From positions 1 through 37,056 of the forward strand of contig NZ_FOFG01000021.1 in assembly GCF_900110915.1 (NCBI RefSeq): a stretch of DNA of 37,056 nt, written 5' to 3'. The notes under the pieces were generated by a model. The model made no database searches. It saw only the letters and a list, made by a program, of their open reading frames with translations, and was not told where the DNA came from. A program made the translations under genes and the position numbers. The stretch's first letter is position 1; each line of letters begins with the position of its first letter. This DNA comes from Faunimonas pinastri (GTDB taxonomy: Bacteria > Pseudomonadota > Alphaproteobacteria > Rhizobiales > Afifellaceae). Shown here one piece after another: positions 34,498 to 37,056 of the stretch.

Positions 34498-34970
34498 GTG
34501 CGGGAAGAGACACGACGGACGATGTGGCAACCTCGTTCGAAGCGACTCGATCCATGGCGGTCGGTTCGGAAATTTCGCCCGGCAACGGCGTGGATGAAAC
34601 CCGGCGCCTGCGGATCGAGATGGACGACCTGCGTCTGGAGCTGGAAAAGGCCCGTGAGGGTAACGCCTCGTTGCAACAACGGGTCTTCGCCCTCAGCCAT
34701 GAACTGGAACGGCTTCATGATACGACACAGGCACTGGTCGAACTCAGGCCGAAGCTGGACGAAGGGCAAAGCCGCCTGAGGGAAACCGAGGGGCGACTTG
34801 CCGAAGCGCAAAATGAGCTTGATGGCTGGCCGGCGCGGATGGCGGAACGCGATCACGAAATCAAGGATCTCCGGAACCGCCTTCAGGAGGTCGAATCGTC
34901 GGCCTCCTGGCGAAGGACCAAGCCGTTCAGGAAGCTCCGCAAGTCCCTGCGCAAGCATGTCGGCATCTGA
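34494..34970 (+). CDS. Coiled-coil protein with basic SW-type tail, unknown function
   Basis: The 158-residue protein starts at GTG 34494, overlapping the stop of the glycosyltransferase before it. Residues ~38-135 form a long heptad-rich coiled coil (for example R-L-R-I-E-M-D-D-L-R-L-E-L-E-K-A and R-L-R-E-T-E-G-R-L-A-E-A). The C-terminus is strongly basic, S-S-A-S-W-R-R-T-K-P-F-R-K-L-R-K-S. The same kind of tail, S-R-S-W followed by R and basic residues, ends the GT34-like protein at 24796. I know such tails from polysaccharide glycosyltransferases but not their role. It may link or anchor the neighbouring glycosyltransferase and RgpF-type proteins. Confidence 0.75.
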   Translation: MSAGRDTTDDVATSFEATRSMAVGSEISPGNGVDETRRLRIEMDDLRLELEKAREGNASLQQRVFALSHELERLHDTTQALVELRPKLDEGQSRLRETEGRLAEAQNELDGWPARMAERDHEIKDLRNRLQEVESSASWRRTKPFRKLRKSLRKHVGI

Positions 34971-34983
34971 GGCTGGCGAGCGG

Positions 34984-35808
34984 ATGATCCCAAAGCGAGC
35001 CCCGCGCTCCGGCCTCGGATTGCGACGGCGCATCCGGGGCTTGCAGGCGCGCCTCCTGCCCCGCGCCGTGGTGATCTGTCATTGCCACTATCCGGAGCTC
35101 GTGGCGGAGTTGCGTGACACGCTGGACCGACTACCGGGCGGCATCGCCGTCCACGTCACATCGAGCGACCCCGAAGTGCTTCGGCTCTGGAGGGAGCGAT
35201 GGCATCGACCGGACCTGCCGCTCACCACGCACAGGACCGAGAACCGCGGCCGCGATATCAGCCCGTTCTTCCAGGTCGCGCGGGGACTCAGGACCAGCCC
35301 GCATACACCGGTCCTGAAGATCCACGGCAAGAAGAGCACCTACACCGACCGGGGCGCGGAGTGGCGACACGATCTTCTGAGCGGCCTCGTGCCCGACCGG
35401 CAAGGCGTGCGCGCCATCCTGAAGGCGTTCAGGACCGATCCGAGGCTCGGCATGATCGGAGCTCCGGGGTCCTACACCGGCCGCCAGGTCTATTGGGGCG
35501 GCAACCGTCCGCATGTCGAGGCGCTGATGCGTTCGATTCTGGGTCGCCCAGCGGAAGACGACGAACTTGGCTTCTTCGCCGGCAGCATGTTCTGGATTCG
35601 GGGTAGTCTATTGGCCCGGATCCTGCCCTTCATCGACGACAATGATTTCCCCGAGGAAGGAGGCCAGCAGGACGGCACCTACGCTCACGCGCTGGAACGT
35701 GTGATTCCGATGGCAGCTCGTGGTCTCGGCTACACATTGCAGGAGGCCGACAGCGGCCAGCCGCTCACACCCGACCAAAGGCGCGACCGGGAAGTCGTCT
35801 ACATCTGA
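34984..35808 (+). CDS. RgpF-family (rhamnan synthesis protein F) glycan protein
   Basis: The protein of about 274 residues matches the RgpF-type domain. I-C-H-C-H-Y-P-E-L is near residue 37, N-R-G-R-D-I-S-P-F-F near 92, V-L-K-I-H-G-K-K-S near 115, G-M-I-G-A-P-G-S-Y near 158, and F-F-A-G-S-M-F-W-I-R-G near 198. Proteins with this domain occur in rhamnose-glucose polysaccharide and O-antigen clusters. Whether the domain itself transfers a sugar is not settled. ATG 34984 is chosen; ATG 34957 would overlap the coiled-coil gene by 14 bp. It is the last of three tightly spaced genes. Confidence 0.83.
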   Translation: MIPKRAPRSGLGLRRRIRGLQARLLPRAVVICHCHYPELVAELRDTLDRLPGGIAVHVTSSDPEVLRLWRERWHRPDLPLTTHRTENRGRDISPFFQVARGLRTSPHTPVLKIHGKKSTYTDRGAEWRHDLLSGLVPDRQGVRAILKAFRTDPRLGMIGAPGSYTGRQVYWGGNRPHVEALMRSILGRPAEDDELGFFAGSMFWIRGSLLARILPFIDDNDFPEEGGQQDGTYAHALERVIPMAARGLGYTLQEADSGQPLTPDQRRDREVVYI

Positions 35809-36099
35809 TGTCAGGACCGCTCGGGCTTTCGAGCGTCGATCAATCGTCCGAGCATCCTAAGCCCTCCGGGCGGGATGGGTGCGCATGGCTTAGGCTCCCC
35901 CCTTCGATCAGGGCACGCAGAGCTCCGCTTTCCCGGAACTGACGGGAAATGAAACGCCAACCTGCGAAATCGACGGTGCATCCGGCGAACTCCACAAGCG
36001 ACGGGTTCCTCGCCAGCACGCAATGTTCCCACAGCGTTCTGCACGACCTGCAAGGTCAGGGGTTGACGAGTGGCCCGGAAACCGGGCATGTCCCGCGAC
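35809..36099. other. Intergenic region between the glycan cluster and tRNA-Ser
   Basis: No gene with family support is seen. The region holds the inverted repeat at 35856-35894 near its start. At 36073-36087, just before the tRNA, is a small perfect hairpin (GCCCGG-AAA-CCGGGC). The tRNA promoter should lie in the last ~60 bp; TTGACG at 36064-36069 is a possible -35. Confidence 0.4.
35856..35894. terminator. Inverted repeat after the RgpF-type gene, possible terminator
   Basis: Perfect 8-bp arms CCTAAGCC (35856-35863) and GGCTTAGG (35887-35894) enclose a 23-base GC-rich loop, 48 bp after the end of the glycan operon. Position suits transcription termination, but the loop is long and no T-run follows. 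Confidence 0.35.
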
Positions 36100-36192
36100 G
36101 GAGAGGTGGCCGAGTGGTCGAAGGCGCTCCCCTGCTAAGGGAGTAGGCGGTCAAAAGCTGTCTCGAGGGTTCGAATCCCTTCCTCTCCGCCA
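36100..36192 (+). tRNA. tRNA-Ser (anticodon GCU)
   Basis: The gene folds as a class II tRNA. The acceptor stem GGAGAGG (36100-36106) pairs with CCTCTCC (36182-36188), and discriminator G36189 is followed by an encoded CCA. The anticodon stem CTCCC/GGGAG encloses loop C-T-GCT-A-A, anticodon at 36134-36136, reading AGC/AGU serine codons. A long variable arm follows, then the T-arm G-G-T-T-C-G-A-A-T-C. tRNA-Ser 3' ends are frequent integration sites, and the DNA after this gene changes in character. Confidence 0.97.
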
Positions 36193-36276
36193 TTCCCCTT
36201 TTGTGTAGGTTTTTCAATGGGTTACCTTGGCGATTGTCGCCGAAGTGTAACAGGAAAGTGTGCGGGAATGTGGGGC

Positions 36277-36807
36277 CTAATCCGCGCTGAACGCATTCTC
36301 CCGCCGCAGCCAGAACGTGAGTGGATTGAGTCTAGCTAGGCTACGTCCCTCGGCTAATAGGGTGCTCTTGAATGCGTTGCCCTGCTCGATGAAGTTCCGC
36401 ATTGCACCGTCGTAATCTTTAGGGCCTGCTTCCTGGCGATCGAAACGGTTCAGGACAACGTTCAGCAAGTCTCGAGCAGCGAGGTACTTTCGAAGGTCCA
36501 GCTCTAGGCTCGGAAAGTAAAACCCTACGAGCATCTCGAGTCTCTCGAGACTTCCACTACCGACAGGGTTATTGCTTGCAATTATCAGGTCGTTTAATTG
36601 GTCCTTACTGATCTTCCCGTTTACATAGCTCATCGATTGTATGAAGTAGCTAGCGAGCGTATTGTCGAACGACGAGAACGCATCAAACGCGCTCTCCATT
36701 TTCTTCTGGCGCTCCAGCATTGTTTCTTTTGAGAGCGTGAGAAAGAAAGATACGGATGCTGCAATCACGCCACTAGAGAGCGCGGTGGCGATGATCGTTC
36801 CAATCAT
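36277..36807 (-). CDS. Hypothetical membrane-anchored protein
   Basis: The protein of about 176 residues starts with a hydrophobic helix, T-I-I-A-T-A-L-S-S-G-V-I-A-A-S-V-S-F-F (residues ~3-22), followed by a charged, mostly helical cytoplasmic part. I recognise no family. The start at ATG 36807 places the helix at the N-terminus; an upstream in-frame ATG at 36855 would add 16 residues. Codon use is visibly more A/T-rich than in the glycan genes. Proteins of this shape are common in islands and phage remnants. It faces the tRNA-Ser gene 84 bp away. Confidence 0.65.
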   Translation of the reverse strand: MIGTIIATALSSGVIAASVSFFLTLSKETMLERQKKMESAFDAFSSFDNTLASYFIQSMSYVNGKISKDQLNDLIIASNNPVGSGSLERLEMLVGFYFPSLELDLRKYLAARDLLNVVLNRFDRQEAGPKDYDGAMRNFIEQGNAFKSTLLAEGRSLARLNPLTFWLRRENAFSAD

Positions 36808-36872
36808 GTGACAGCCCGAATCGAAGTTAACGAGCCTCCACAATGGCGCGCTCATCGCGCTGGGAACAAGTT

Positions 36873-36888
36873 GTCAGCGCTCGCTGAC
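36873..36888. repeat. Perfect short palindrome
   Basis: GTCAGCG-CT-CGCTGAC forms a 7-bp inverted repeat with a 2-base centre, 66 bp upstream of the ATG 36807 start on the minus-strand side. A further GTGTCAGC copy lies at 36909-36916. It may be a regulator or recombinase site in the mobile segment. The role is unknown. Confidence 0.45.
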
Positions 36889-36942
36889 GGATTTTCACCT
36901 GTGAGCCAGTGTCAGCAAAGCCCAACAAGCCTCACTTGGCAT

Positions 36943-37056
36943 TGACCTGCCCCTAAGAATATCCTCCACGCGGCGTTAGAGTCCGGCCCTTGAAAGGACG
37001 GACGGACGGAATGAAGCGAGCGAGATTCACGGAAGAGCAGATCATCGGGATCCTGC
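36943..37056 (+). mobile_element. Partial IS3-family insertion sequence, right edge of window
   Basis: TGACCTGCCCCTAAGA at 36943 resembles the terminal inverted repeat of IS3-family elements (IS407-like group). It lies 68 bp before a typical OrfA start, the usual distance. The rest of the element, its other end and its target duplication are beyond the window. Confidence 0.65.
37011..37056 (+). CDS. IS3-family transposase OrfA, N-terminal end
   Basis: Fifteen codons are visible, reading M-K-R-A-R-F-T-E-E-Q-I-I-G-I-L, a well-known opening of IS3-family OrfA proteins (helix-turn-helix, Tnp_1/HTH_8 type). In these elements OrfA and OrfB join by programmed frameshifting to make the DDE transposase. 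The frame runs off the window. Confidence 0.8.
   Translation, partial: MKRARFTEEQIIGIL

Noticed and set aside
35949-36208. Short open frames over the tRNA-Ser gene
   Set aside because: They translate through the tRNA and have no family match; tRNA structure explains the sequence.
1-37056. CRISPR array, defence system or biosynthetic megacluster
   Set aside because: No regularly spaced repeats, Cas-like proteins, restriction or toxin-antitoxin genes, or NRPS/PKS domains were seen on either strand.

Overview
The window reads as high-GC alphaproteobacterial chromosome, possibly Hyphomicrobiales. This placement is an inference from gene content: an NCS1/GMC/ALDH catabolic cluster, an HglS/AmaAB lysine-type cluster, ADP-heptose genes beside many glycosyltransferases, and a tRNA gene with an encoded CCA end. 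Both edges carry partial insertion sequences: an IS5-like transposase start on the minus strand at the left, and an IS3-like OrfA start on the plus strand at the right.

Left region, 1-5.7 kb, is accessory and partly decayed. Three successive divergent pairs each place a LysR regulator on the minus strand next to an SDR/NmrA-type oxidoreductase on the plus strand. The first pair is broken (LysR cut by the IS5-like element, SDR frameshifted and cut short). The second is reduced to fragments. The third is intact (1857-2747 / 2856-3719) and is followed by a DUF1857 (AtaL-like) protein. A frameshifted FAD-dependent aromatic hydroxylase follows at 4.4-5.4 kb.

Catabolic region A, 5.7-15.9 kb, holds DUF1028, a Rid-family protein and a CzcO-like flavoprotein on the minus strand. 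Divergent from them is an NCS1 nucleobase/vitamin-type permease, which ends at a perfect bidirectional terminator. Beyond it, on the minus strand, lie a GMC alcohol oxidase, an aldehyde dehydrogenase, an M20 (ArgE-like) deacylase and a LysR regulator. Together these suggest uptake and oxidation of an N-containing alcohol or heterocycle followed by amide hydrolysis. The substrate cannot be named from sequence.

Catabolic region B, 16.3-24.6 kb, is a compact minus-strand operon. It encodes HglS (2-oxoadipate to D-2-hydroxyglutarate), a YdiJ-type D-2-hydroxyglutarate dehydrogenase, an AmaA-like pipecolate oxidase and an AmaB/antiquitin-type aminoadipate semialdehyde dehydrogenase. Apart from the 2-aminoadipate aminotransferase, this is the L-pipecolate to 2-oxoglutarate branch of lysine catabolism in one transcription unit. 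The divergent LysR gene next to it carries several frameshifts.

Glycan region, 24.8-35.8 kb, encodes at least five glycosyltransferase-type proteins (GT34-like, GT8, TPR plus GT9-like, GT4, and a GT8/GT-A-like protein). It also encodes bifunctional HldE, a GmhB-type phosphatase without the usual zinc cysteines, an AGE-family epimerase, a coiled-coil protein and an RgpF-family protein. It looks like a heptose-containing surface polysaccharide or glycan-decoration locus, with several genes translationally coupled.

Right edge, 35.8-37.1 kb: tRNA-Ser(GCU), then visibly more AT-rich DNA with a small membrane-anchored hypothetical protein, a palindrome, and the start of an IS3-family element. This pattern fits an island inserted next to a tRNA gene.
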